DNA of 47,323 nt from Pseudonocardiales bacterium (GCA_023252195.1 JAHEXI010000027.1:1-47323), one strand, 5' to 3'; shown: positions 32,138-41,022, counted from the first letter of the stretch. Numbers and translations are program-made. The notes: a model not told the origin generated them from the sequence alone.

Positions 32138-33355
32138 ATGGGGACGAGCATTGACTACAGCACCGTTTCGCATGAAACGATCTATCAGCACATCACCGGT
32201 GGCCCCGGTTACGCCGGAATGATGGAAAACAGCCAGGGCTGGCAGAGCGTCGCGACGCAGATGCAGCAATTCCGCGTTGCGGTGGAGCAGGCGGTGCGGG
32301 GGATAGGCTTGGCGCAGCAGGGGGCGGCGGCGGATGCGGCTACCCACTCGACGTCGGCGCTGATGCCTTGGCTTGATCGCAGCGTCGCCGCGGCCAACTC
32401 AATGGCGGCCCGGGTATCTGAGCAGGCCGCATCCTTTGCCCACACCCGGGACAGCATGCCGCCGCCGCGGGTGGTTCCCGAGGTGTCCTTCAGCCAGGAC
32501 CCGGCGACATGGACGGCTGATCACGCCATTGAATGGTTGCCCGGGATTCAGACTCAGAACGAGGCCGCGCACGTGGCGGCGCAGCAGGACCAGGAGCGCG
32601 CCCGGGAGCTGATGGCCGGCTACCAGGGCACCTCGAATGGCAACCTCGCGGTCCGCGAGGACTTCGTTGCGGCCCCGACGGTGGTGGCCGAGGTGATGGA
32701 TCCGACCCCGGGGGGCGTCGGGGTCGGCGGCGGATCCGGCGGTGGGAGCGCGCAGCCGGCAGCGGGCGGAGCGCATCCGGCGCTGGCGCGTTCTGCCGCC
32801 GTTCACCAGAGTCCCGCCGCAGATGTCCCCGCGCATGCGGCGCAGCCGGCATCTGGGGCGGTGGCTACTACCCCGCAGCTCGCAGGCGGTTACCCCAGCC
32901 CAGCGGAGCCGTCGATGGCCGGATCGGGCGCGGTCCGGTCGGTCCCGGCGGAGTCATTCGGGCCGTCCCCGATCCTGGCTATGTCCAACGGTGCGGAGCA
33001 GGTGCGGGGCGGATCACGGTATTCCGGTGGCGCGGCGCGGGCCGGCAGCTTCGGACCGCGCCCCACCGCGTTCAGTGCTGGCGGCTCGCATCTCAGCGAG
33101 CCGCGTCTGAGCAGCTCCGCCGCCTATGGCAGCGCCGAGCGGGCCAGCGCCGAGCAGGCCAGCGCTGGGCGAGCTGCCCGGGCAGGCGGCTGGGCGGACG
33201 CTCCGATGGGCGCTCCCGGTGGATCCGGCCGCGACGGTGATAGCCGCGAGCACCGGCGGGCGAGCTACCTCATCGAGTCGGACACCAACGCGATCGTTGG
33301 GGAGCTACCTCGCACCGCCCCACCGGTCATCGGGGCCGAGGAGGACTACCGATGA
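32138..33355 (+). CDS. PPE-like ESX-associated protein
   Basis: The 405-residue protein has an N-terminal helical domain of about 180 residues (IYQHITGGPGYAGMMENSQG, TQMQQFRVAVEQAVRGIGLA, MPWLDRSVAAANSMAARVSE) resembling the PPE fold, whose members pair with PE-like proteins and leave through type VII secretion. A long Gly/Ala/Ser/Pro-rich tail follows, ending in ESDTNAIVGELPRTAPPVIG, a segment typical of these actinobacterial proteins. Ribosome site GAGGGG lies 5 nt upstream of ATG. It overlaps the EspG-like gene by ATGA. The exact PPE motif is absent. Confidence 0.78.
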   Translation: MGTSIDYSTVSHETIYQHITGGPGYAGMMENSQGWQSVATQMQQFRVAVEQAVRGIGLAQQGAAADAATHSTSALMPWLDRSVAAANSMAARVSEQAASFAHTRDSMPPPRVVPEVSFSQDPATWTADHAIEWLPGIQTQNEAAHVAAQQDQERARELMAGYQGTSNGNLAVREDFVAAPTVVAEVMDPTPGGVGVGGGSGGGSAQPAAGGAHPALARSAAVHQSPAADVPAHAAQPASGAVATTPQLAGGYPSPAEPSMAGSGAVRSVPAESFGPSPILAMSNGAEQVRGGSRYSGGAARAGSFGPRPTAFSAGGSHLSEPRLSSSAAYGSAERASAEQASAGRAARAGGWADAPMGAPGGSGRDGDSREHRRASYLIESDTNAIVGELPRTAPPVIGAEEDYR

Positions 33356-34143
33356 CGTCGGTGTTGCGCGGGGGTGTGCTGGAGCTCACCGCTGAGCAGT
33401 ACCTGCTGGCGTGGAAGCATCTCCAGCTCGGGCTAGTGCACTGGAACCTCCAACCACGCCGTGTCGAGCAGCAGCGCACGGCCGAGGAAAGCACGGCTGC
33501 CCGGCAGCAGACCTGGGACGCGCTGCGGGCCCGTGGGCTGGCCGGCAGCCGGCAACTCGCCCCGGAACTGGAGGATGCGCTGCATCTCATCGCCCGGCCG
33601 GCGGCGGAGCTCGACGCCCAGCTCGACTGGCCCGAGGACAAGCGCACCGTCGTGGGAGGCGCGCGGGGCGAGCACGCTGCCGTCGCCGAGCTCAGTGCGT
33701 TCGGGATGCGCATCCGGACCACCCGCGCCACGGCGCTGCCGATCGCGGTCGCCGAAGCCATCCCGGACCGGCCGATGAGCAGCGGGACAGCGGTGTCCGT
33801 CCCCGCCGAAGTCCTTGCCGACCACCAGCACGGGCTCACCGGCGCGGAGCTGGAACGCCTCCTGCTGCGCGGCGGAGCGCGGCCGGATGACGTGCGACGC
33901 TTCCGCACTATGCTGCAAGGCCCCAAGCTCGGTGGGGGGCAGTTCGGTGCGGCCTGGCGCGATCGCCATGGCAGCAGACGCGTCGCGGACTTCGTGGTCA
34001 CCTACTACGAGACCGAGGGCGGTGGCTACACCATCGAGCAGAAACGGGGAGTCGACGGCAGCCGCTGGTACACCGTGGCCCCGGCGGCACGCCCACAACT
34101 CGCGCAACGCCTCGCTCACCTGCTTGACTCCATCCGGATATAA
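33352..34143 (+). CDS. EspG-like ESX secretion-associated chaperone
   Basis: The 263-residue protein opens GVLELTAEQYLLAWKHLQLG, the typical beginning of EspG family proteins in Pseudonocardiales. The remainder is mixed alpha/beta with strands RGEHAAVAELSAFGMRIRT and RRVADFVVTYYETEGGGYTI. EspG binds the tip of PPE proteins in the cytoplasm and keeps them soluble for export. Overlap of its ATG with the PPE-like stop supports a chaperone-substrate pair. No Ecc membrane genes or EccC ATPase are present in the window, so export must use a machine encoded elsewhere. Confidence 0.82.
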   Translation: MTSVLRGGVLELTAEQYLLAWKHLQLGLVHWNLQPRRVEQQRTAEESTAARQQTWDALRARGLAGSRQLAPELEDALHLIARPAAELDAQLDWPEDKRTVVGGARGEHAAVAELSAFGMRIRTTRATALPIAVAEAIPDRPMSSGTAVSVPAEVLADHQHGLTGAELERLLLRGGARPDDVRRFRTMLQGPKLGGGQFGAAWRDRHGSRRVADFVVTYYETEGGGYTIEQKRGVDGSRWYTVAPAARPQLAQRLAHLLDSIRI

Positions 34144-34180
34144 CGGTAGGGCGTCATCACAGCGAACCACCTGGAGCAGC

Positions 34181-35620
34181 ATGGATCCCCCAGCCGAGCA
34201 CGACCTGGCGGGATCCACCGCGCAACGGATACGCGGAGTACTGGCCATTCCGGCGTTCCGCCGACTGTGGGGCGTCACGGCGATCACTGCGGTCGCGGAG
34301 TGGCAGTCCCTGCTGGCACTGTCCGCCCTGGCCACCCAGCTGACCACCGGCTACCAGGCACAGAGCTTCGCGCTCGGCGGGGTGGTCGCCACCAAGCTGC
34401 TGCCCGCGATGCTGCTCGGCCCACTGGCCGGGGCGTTGGCCGACAAGCTGGATCGGCGGCACGTGATGGTGGTCTGCGATGTGCTGCGGGCCGGTCTGTT
34501 CCTGTCCATCCCGCTGGTGGGACAGCTGGCCTGGTTGTTCGCGGCGACCTTCCTCATCGAGCTCTGCGCACTGTTCTGGATCCCGGCCAAGGACGCCTCG
34601 ATTCCCAACCTGCTGCGCCGCCCCGAGCAGGTCGAGACCGCGAACCAACTCTCGTTGATCATGACCTACGGCGTGGCTGTACTGCTCGCCTCCGGGGTAT
34701 TCAGCGCGTTGTCCAAGCTCGGTCCGGTGCTGCGCCAGGCCGGATTGATCCACAGCGCTGAAGGCTCGGCCTACCTCGCGCTGAGCATCAACGGCTTCGC
34801 CTACGCATTCTGCGCGCTGGTGGTCGGAACCCGGATCCCGGAGATCTCCGGCCGGGCTCTCGCCAGGCGTGAGGCCCAACCGGGCCTGCTCACGATGCTC
34901 CGCGACGGTGTCATCTTCGTCCGCGGCACTCCCCTGGTCCGCGGCTTGGTCACCGGGATCCTCGGCGCCTTCGCCGCAGGCGGAGCCGTCATCGCGTGCG
35001 CGAAGCTGTACTCCACCAGCCTGGGCGGTGGCGACGCCGCCTACGGGCTGCTGTTCGCATCGCTGTTCGTCGGTCTCGGTCTGGGCATGGCTGTGGCGCC
35101 ACTGGCGGCGCGCCGGATCCGGCACCGCGGACTGTTCGGCCTGGCGATCGTGGCGGCCGGGCTGGCTCTGGTCGCCGTTGCGCTGGCGCCGCACCTGATC
35201 GCGGCACTGGCCGCCGTCATCCTGGTGGGCTGTGCCGGGGGCGTCGCCTTCCTCACTGGCCTGACCATCATCGGGGCGCAGGTCGCCGATGAGATGCGGG
35301 GCCGCACCATCGCGTTCGTGCAGTCGCTGGTCCGGTTGGACCTGCTCGCCTCGATGGCACTGGTCCCGTTCGCGGTCGGGCTGGTCCAGCAGCGCACCAT
35401 CACGCTGTTCAGCGAGCCGGTGACCATCGACGGCACCCGTCCGGTGCTGCTGTGTGCCGGCCTGCTGGCGGCGATGGTCGGCGTGGTCGCGCACCGCCAG
35501 ATGGACGACCGGCACGACGGATCGTTGCTGGCTGACCTGCGGGCCGGCGTCCGGGGACGTTTGCCCGCCAGCCCTCCGGCGGCTCCGGCGACTCCGCCGA
35601 CCTCGGCGGAGTCGGGATGA
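34181..35620 (+). CDS. MFS transporter
   Basis: The 479-residue protein has about 12 membrane helices. The loop between helices 2 and 3 reads GPLAGALADKLDRRHVMVVC, the MFS signature, with an equivalent after helix 8. It belongs to the enterobactin-exporter-like or MFS_3 group; the substrate is not known. It has a cytoplasmic N-terminus with DPPAEHDLAGSTAQRIRG and a C-terminal tail. ATG 34181 has GGAG 5 nt upstream. It overlaps holB by ATGA, so holB translation depends on it. Confidence 0.85.
   Translation: MDPPAEHDLAGSTAQRIRGVLAIPAFRRLWGVTAITAVAEWQSLLALSALATQLTTGYQAQSFALGGVVATKLLPAMLLGPLAGALADKLDRRHVMVVCDVLRAGLFLSIPLVGQLAWLFAATFLIELCALFWIPAKDASIPNLLRRPEQVETANQLSLIMTYGVAVLLASGVFSALSKLGPVLRQAGLIHSAEGSAYLALSINGFAYAFCALVVGTRIPEISGRALARREAQPGLLTMLRDGVIFVRGTPLVRGLVTGILGAFAAGGAVIACAKLYSTSLGGGDAAYGLLFASLFVGLGLGMAVAPLAARRIRHRGLFGLAIVAAGLALVAVALAPHLIAALAAVILVGCAGGVAFLTGLTIIGAQVADEMRGRTIAFVQSLVRLDLLASMALVPFAVGLVQQRTITLFSEPVTIDGTRPVLLCAGLLAAMVGVVAHRQMDDRHDGSLLADLRAGVRGRLPASPPAAPATPPTSAESG
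35590..35613. promoter_or_regulatory. Hairpin 4 nt before the holB start
   Basis: Perfect 11-bp arms (GACTCCGCCGA and TCGGCGGAGTC) around a CC centre lie in the last codons of the MFS gene, ending 3 nt before the holB ATG. In mRNA it would occupy the ribosome-binding region, so holB may be read only when ribosomes translating the upstream gene melt it. Confidence 0.4.
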
Positions 35621-36780
35621 GCGTGTGGGCCGATGTGGTCGGGCAGGACCCGGCGGTGACCACCCTGGTCGAGGCCGCCGGGCCGGGCGGGGCGATGACC
35701 CACGCGTGGCTGTTCACCGGACCGCCCGGCAGCGGTCGTTCGGTAGCGGCCCGGGCCTTCGCCGCCGCGCTGCAGTGCACTGATGCGGTGGTGGGACCGG
35801 GGTGTGGCAGCTGCCCGGGCTGCCGCGCCACGCTGGCGGGCAACCACCCAGACGTCCGGCAGGTGGTTCCCGAAGGTCTGTCCATCTCGGTGGCGGACAT
35901 GCGCGCGCTGGTCGTCGGGGCGTCGCGACGGCCGTCGGCGGGCCGGTGGCAGGTGCTGCTCATCGAAGACGCCGACCGGCTCACCGAGGGCGCGGCCAAC
36001 GCGTTGCTCAAGGCGGTGGAAGAGCCGCCGCCGCGCACGGTGTTTCTGCTCTGCGCGCCGTCGGATCACCCCGAGGACATCGCGGTGACGTTGCGCTCAC
36101 GCTGCCGGTCGGTAGGGTTGCGGACCCCGCCCGCCTCGGCCATCGCCGCGGTGCTGGTGGCGCGCGATGGGCTCGACGCCGAGACCGCTCGGTGGGCCGC
36201 CTCGGTGTGCGGCGGTCACGTCGGCCGGGCCCGGCGGTTGGCCACCGATCCGCAGGCCCGGGCCCGTCGGGAGGCGGTGCTGCGGGTGCCGACGGCGCTG
36301 CGCTCCTTCGCCGACGTGTTCACGCTGGCCGATGAACTGGTCGGTGCCGCTGAGTCGGAGGCCAGCGGTCTGACTGTGGCACGTAATGCGGCTGAGACCG
36401 AGGAACTGGAGACGGCGCTGGGGGCCGGTGGAACCGGGAAAGCCGCCGCGGCGGCAACCCGCGGCGCCAAGGGCGCGATCCGCGAACTCGAACGCCGGCA
36501 GAAGTCCCGGGCCACCCGCACCCAGCGCGACGCGCTGGACCGCGCACTAGTCGACTTGGCCGGCTTCTACCGGGACACCTTGGTCGCCAGCTGGGGCGCC
36601 GCGGTGCCCCTGACCCATCCCGACCGTGCGGCTGACGTCACGACTGTCGCCGGGCGATCGGCGCCGGAGACGTTGCTCCGCAAGCTCGAAGCGGTGCTCG
36701 GCTGCCGCGAGGCGCTAGAGCTCAACGTCAAACCCCGGATCGCCGTCGAAACCCTGACCAGCGCCTTGCACGCCGAGTAG
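35617..36780 (+). CDS. holB: DNA polymerase III delta' subunit
   Basis: This 387-residue clamp-loader subunit starts VWADVVGQDPAVTTLVEAA. The P-loop-like segment is WLFTGPPGSGRSVAARAFAA (Arg replaces the usual Lys). A zinc module with Cys residues in QCTDAVVGPGCGSCPGCRA follows, then a Walker B-like VLLIEDADRLTEGAANALLK and SRC-type DVALTLRSRC-equivalent (TLRSRCRSVGL). It helps load the sliding clamp during replication. In mycobacteria the same gene (Rv3644c) lies next to tRNA-Thr and topA, as here. Palindrome 36812-36875 follows. Confidence 0.93.
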   Translation: MSVWADVVGQDPAVTTLVEAAGPGGAMTHAWLFTGPPGSGRSVAARAFAAALQCTDAVVGPGCGSCPGCRATLAGNHPDVRQVVPEGLSISVADMRALVVGASRRPSAGRWQVLLIEDADRLTEGAANALLKAVEEPPPRTVFLLCAPSDHPEDIAVTLRSRCRSVGLRTPPASAIAAVLVARDGLDAETARWAASVCGGHVGRARRLATDPQARARREAVLRVPTALRSFADVFTLADELVGAAESEASGLTVARNAAETEELETALGAGGTGKAAAAATRGAKGAIRELERRQKSRATRTQRDALDRALVDLAGFYRDTLVASWGAAVPLTHPDRAADVTTVAGRSAPETLLRKLEAVLGCREALELNVKPRIAVETLTSALHAE

Positions 36781-36811
36781 ACCAGCGCCCCGCCTCGTGA
36801 CTGCTCTGAGT

Positions 36812-36875
36812 CTCCCGAACTCCACAGCAGCGCTGTCCGGTCGACGTAAGACAGCGCTGCTGTGGAGTTCGGGAG
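36812..36875. repeat. GAACTCSACAGC palindrome, copy 3
   Basis: This is a perfect inverted repeat with 26-bp arms (36812-36837 and 36850-36875) and a 12-nt loop, the longest in the window. It lies between holB and tRNA-Thr and could act as a terminator, although no T run follows. It belongs to the same family as 20767-20822 and 23287-23348. Confidence 0.9.
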
Positions 36876-36974
36876 CCCTAGGATTGATCACAAGTTGATG
36901 ATCCACGGGTCGCGCCCTGGGTCGGCCAGGGGTGAGTGCGAGCAATCGTTACACTGGCTAGCGCTGTTGGCAGC

Positions 36975-37051
36975 GCCGCCTTAGCTCAGTCGGACAGAGC
37001 GGCTCACTCGTAATGAGCAGGTCCGGGGTTCGATTCCCCGAGGCGGCTCCA
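36975..37051 (+). tRNA. tRNA-Thr (anticodon CGT)
   Basis: The acceptor stem GCCGCCT pairs with AGGCGGC (37041-37047). The D arm TTAGCTCAGTCGGACAGAGC is followed by an anticodon stem GCTCA/TGAGC with loop CTCGTAA (anticodon CGT), and the T arm has GGGGTTCGATTCCCC. A T discriminator and CCA (37049-37051) are encoded. A small palindrome, GCGCTGTTGGCAGCGC, abuts its 5' end. Tyrosine integrases often insert at tRNA 3' ends, and an integrase remnant lies 88 bp downstream. Confidence 0.95.
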
Positions 37052-37139
37052 CCTTTCACCTGCCGAGACAGTCTCAGGTCGAGAGCTGGGCCCAGTGGCG
37101 TGGAATCAAACGTGGTGCGAGTCGAGCTACAGTCGCGCC

Positions 37140-37475
37140 ATGACGCAGGCCAGGAGCTACCGGAACAAGCGGCAGCGCGGCAGCATCGAGGAGCTGCCCA
37201 GCGGTGCGCTGCGGGTCTCCGTGTACGCCGGAACCGACCCGCTGACCGGCGGACGGCACTATGTGCGGGAGACGATCCCGGCTGGCCCCCGCGCGGAGGA
37301 CGAGGCGCAGAAGGCCATGCGCCGGCTGGCGACCGAGGTCGACGAGCGGCGTAACCCACGGACGAACGCCACCGTGAACCAGCTCCTCGACCGGCACTTC
37401 GAGCTTGCCGATCTAGCCGCTTGCGGAGTCCCGATCGACAAAAAGTTGTCTATGCTGCGGTGGCCTCGGTGGTGA
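37140..37475 (+). pseudogene. Tyrosine integrase, N-terminal remnant beside tRNA-Thr
   Basis: The first about 92 residues (RQRGSIEELPSGALRVSVYA, RRLATEVDERRNPRTNATVN, QLLDRHFEL) match the arm-binding and early core-binding part of actinophage-type tyrosine integrases. Similarity ends near 37418; the frame then reads unrelated residues to TGA 37475. The catalytic domain with R-H-R-Y is absent. A TACAGT hexamer (37128-37133) ends 6 nt before the ATG without a ribosome site, suggesting a leaderless mRNA. The break is where the paralogous gene pair begins. Confidence 0.8.
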
Positions 37476-39116
37476 TGCCGAGGTGGTGGAAGAGGGTGTG
37501 CAGGTTGATGCGGAGGGTTTCGTAGTCGCGGTCGACGCGGGTCCAGGTGGCGGGTTTGCGTCCCAGCCGTGGGCTGCGGACACCGGCCAGGATGGGTGCG
37601 ATGACCTGCTCGCGCAGGGTTAGTAGGGCGGCGATGGTGCCGGCAAGGTGGGCCGGGATCTGGTAGCGGCGGGTCCGGCCGGGTTTGGTGATCAGGTCCT
37701 TGCCGCGCAGTTTGCGCAGGTTGTAGGCGCCTTGGCGGCTGGTGTAGTCGGAATCGGTCTGTCCGGTCATGGTGTGGACCTTGGCGGTGAACTCGGTGAC
37801 GGTGAAGCCGTCGGGTGCGGTGGACAGGGCCAGCGTTGCCGACAGTGCGGCTCGGATCCGGGGCTTGTTCACATCGACCCCGCCGACGCGGGTGGCGCCG
37901 ATCTGGCTGGGTGGTGGGAGCTGGTCGAGGAGCCCATCGCCGATGAAGGTGACATCGACGCAGTCCAGGGTGGTGGCGAACCGGTCGACCATGCCGGCGA
38001 GCCGGCCGATGATCTCGGGGAGCGGTCCAGGATACGCCCGCAGCGCAACTGCTTGGTGTTGTGCACGACCGCTTCGAAGCGCAGCACATGCTCGCCTTTG
38101 GTATACGCCTTCAGTGTCAGGTTCCCGAAGTGGACCTTGAACAGGGTCAGGTCATACCGAGGTGTCTCGATCACTGCTGCGAGCCGAAGCGACAGGTCGG
38201 GGGTGCCGTTTCGGGCGGGGCGTTGCTTGGCGCCGAACAGGGTCCGCGGCGTCGGCACGTCCAGCCGGGAGCGGGTCCGGTCGACTACCCGGTCGAACAC
38301 CTTCTCCATCTGGGCGCCGACCTTGAACAGCAGGTTGCGGCTGTACTCGGCTTGGTAGACCGAGTAGCCGTAGCGGAAGCAGCTGCGTTCCTGCTCCTCG
38401 AGGTCCAGGCCGAAGCACAGGCAGGCCGAATAGGTCCACCGCTCGCAGACCTGGCTCAGGCGCCCTATCGTCGCGGGTTGCGACAAGGTGTCTGCGACCT
38501 GAGCCAGGCCTGCGGGGTCGGCGACTGCGGTGAAGCAGTTGCCCTCTTTGGTGAAGCCGATCCCGGCCAGCTGTGCCCGGGCGCCGACGTACTCGTGGCC
38601 GTTGAGGATGACCTGCGCGCCGAACGGCGGATGGCCGGACATCTTGATCGTCACATGGCCCCATTCCGGATCCATGATGTGAAACGAGTAATGGTTGACG
38701 AAGGTCTGTTTCTTGGCCAGGTTGACGATCACCCCACCGCTGGAGCGGGTGACCTCCCACACCGACGCCGAGGCGCGGGCGACCAGGATCAGAAACATTC
38801 CCGGGCCGACCGCGTGCGAGGCGAGGTACTCCTCGGAGATCTGATGCTTACGCTCGCCGCGCTTGCAGTCGATGACCGAGACCCCGTGGGCCCGGGCCGA
38901 GGCCCGAACCCGGCGGGCGAACCGGCCCGCCATCCGCATCAGGTGCGCGTTGTCCAGCTGATCATCGGAGTCCTCGTGCCACCGCCGCCACCACACCCGA
39001 AACCCGCCCGGCGAGTGACACAGCGAGTTGTAGGCGTTAAGCACGATACGATCCACGCAGTCGTAACTGCCCGCCAGAAGATCCCCGTAGCGTTCGCTGA
39101 ACCCGTCAACCACCAC
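37450..39116 (-). pseudogene. Uncharacterised paired protein 1, wHTH C-terminus, one frameshift
   Basis: From GTG 39116 the frame reads DCVDRIVLNAYNSLCHSPGG to LRCGRILDR near 38025, where a one-base loss shifts it. The second frame goes on PEIIGRLAGMVDRFATTLDC to TAG at 37450. Restoring one base gives 555 residues. Central block: LNGHEY, then AGIGFT and DPAGLAQVADTL; the C-terminal region (GAYNLRKLRGKDLITKPG to RRYQIP) looks like a winged helix. The same blocks occur in order in the neighbour at 39201-40806. I know the type only as uncharacterised actinobacterial proteins. The frameshift may be decay or sequencing error. Confidence 0.6.
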
Positions 39117-39171
39117 GGCACACTATTGGGAACCGACCACGCCCGATCACACCGGCGGCCAACACTGCCCC

Positions 39172-39187
39172 GTCAGGGGATTGAAAC
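39172..39187. repeat. Solitary CRISPR-repeat-like motif
   Basis: The 16 bases GTCAGGGGATTGAAAC, preceded by CTGCCCC so that CCCC/GGGG can pair, look like the 3' half of many type I and III CRISPR repeats, which end in ATTGAAAC. It occurs only once; there is no spacer series and no cas gene. It lies in the 84-bp gap between the two paired genes. Confidence 0.3.
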
Positions 39188-39200
39188 TTGAGCCAAGTTT
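39184..39200 (+). terminator. Short AT-rich hairpin between the paired genes
   Basis: AAACTTG (39184-39190) and CAAGTTT (39194-39200) form a 7-bp stem with a 3-nt loop, followed by two more T on the plus strand. It lies immediately after the stop codon of the second paired gene and overlaps the ATTGAAAC motif. Confidence 0.35.
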
Positions 39201-40806
39201 TTAGGCGGCCATACGGGCCTCGCAGGTGTAGTCATCGACGTGGTGGTTGATCACCCGGAGGGCTTGGCGGAGGGCGAGTGGTGCGGGTGGGTCGTGGGCG
39301 GCGAGCAGCGGCCGTAGGAGCCGGTTGTGGAGCTTGGTGTAGAAGATCGCGACGCGTTGCCCGTCGGGGGTTAGGACGTAGCTGTTGGATCGGGGCAGCC
39401 GGGTGATCAAGCCTTTGAGGCGAAACCAGCGCAGGTCATAACTCATCTGACTCATCGAGTACGGCACACCGAGCAGGGTGCTCACCTGGGCGCGAAGGCT
39501 CCGGTTGGTGAACCCGGTGACGGTGTGCACGAGGGCGCACAGGGCGCTGGCCAGGGCCATGACCCGAGGGTCGCCGAACCGCAGGGCTGGGGCCCTCCGA
39601 CCCTCCACCAGGGATGGTCGCGCGACCCGCTCAAAGGCTGGGCTCGCAAGGACACAACCCTGACCGACACGGAAAGCATCGACCATGCGACGGTTGACGT
39701 CACGGGCTTTGACCGATAGTTCCTCCAGATGTTCCAGCCGCCGCGCCACCCCGAGATCACTGGTGTCGTTGACGACGGTCTCGATCCGAAACGCCCGACC
39801 GCACTTGAGGTAGGACTTCACCCTGGAGTGCCGGAAATAGGCGTTGAGGGTGACCTCATCACCGGAGCGCAGCAGCTTGGTGCGGTAGCCACCGGCCGGA
39901 GCGGTGCGCACCCGACGACCGAAGATGATCTGCATCTCCTCCGGTCGGCCGATGTCGAGGTTGTCGCTACACAACACCTCAAAGAACCCGCGAGCATGGC
40001 GAGGTGCGTCGAAGACGATCGTGCGGGAGACCTCGACCTGGCGCATCGAGATGTCCCACCAGTACCCAGCGGCCCGATCCGTGTCGGTCAGCGGTAGTGG
40101 CAACCGCGCCCACCAGCGCTCGCAGAACACCCGGATCGTCCCCGGCCCGAGACTGTCACAGATCCGTTGCAACCCGGCGGGGTCCTCGGTGGTGGCGAAG
40201 CCGTTGTCCAGTGGCGTGAAGCCGATGCCCGCCGCAGTGGCGGCCCGCTTCGAATACTCGTGACCGTTAAGCCAGATCTTGATCGGATAAGGGAAATACG
40301 CGCAGACTTTGACAAACGCCGGCCCGAACACCTCATCCACCAGATAGAAGTAATAGGCCGTGACGCGACGGTCGGCCTTGGCGTAACCGAACCGCGGGAC
40401 CCCGCCACCACCCTCATCACCGTGGTAGGTGGTGCCAGTGAACACCCGCTGGAACTCCTGAGCCACCCCGATCGCCGCGACCCCCGGTCCGTCCCTCTGC
40501 GACCAGCCGCTCCAGGTACGGGCGCATCACCTCCAGCTTGCGCTGCCCCTTGGCGAAGCGGATCACCGGGATGTCGCTCTCGGCGGCGAACTCCGCGACC
40601 GACTTGCGGAACTGCAACCCGATGCGCTCCAGCAACGCCGGAGACGGGATCGGGAACCCCAAATGCTGGGTCAAGAAGCTGACCACCTGCCCAGGCACCT
40701 GCAGGGTCGGCACCCAACCATTGAGATAGATCCGGTCAAAGCACTCCAGATCCAACCCGACATGCCCATCGAGGACGTCATTCACAGTCACGACACAGGT
40801 CGCCAT
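39201..40806 (-). pseudogene. Uncharacterised paired protein 2, wHTH C-terminus, one frameshift
   Basis: ATG 40806 has a strong GGAGGT 5 nt upstream. The frame reads DVLDGHVGLDLECFDRIYLN to LVAEGRTG. One extra G in a G5 run (plus-strand C5 at 40481-40485) shifts it, and the second frame resumes VAAIGVAQEFQRVFTGTTYH and runs to TAA at 39201. Removing one base gives 534 residues. Shared with the neighbour: DRIYLN, LNGHEY, AGIGFT, DPAGLQRICDSL, and a C-terminal winged-helix-like YDLRWFRLKGLITRLPRSNS. It is first in a likely two-gene operon. Function unknown; a DNA-binding role is inferred from the winged helix. Confidence 0.6.
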
Positions 40807-41022
40807 GGCGCACCTCCGCAGCGAGTCAGCCCAACCCCGCCACCCTGGCCTCACCCAACCGCCACGTCATCCACCAACCCAGCCACCACCTCGGCGGTCC
40901 GAGGCGCAGCCTCTTTAGTACCACTGTGTGGTGCAGTTGAGTCCCCGATTGATTCCACGAGCCACGGCAACGCCGCCGTGTGCAGATGTGATCACCCATG
41001 ATGACCTTGGGCCTCGACCGCC
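40807..41022. other. Upstream region of the paired genes
   Basis: Apart from the ribosome site of the gene ending at 40806, this region has a Pro/Thr-type shadow frame only. No domain, repeat copy or RNA was recognised. It probably contains the promoter of the pair and the other boundary of the inserted segment. Confidence 0.35.

Noticed and set aside
38061-39191. 376-codon plus-strand frame over paired gene 1
   Set aside because: It is antisense to the better supported minus-strand gene, which shares ordered blocks with its neighbour.
39150-39200. CRISPR array
   Set aside because: Only one repeat-like motif is present, with no spacers, no second copy nearby and no cas gene, so it is listed only as a repeat-like site.
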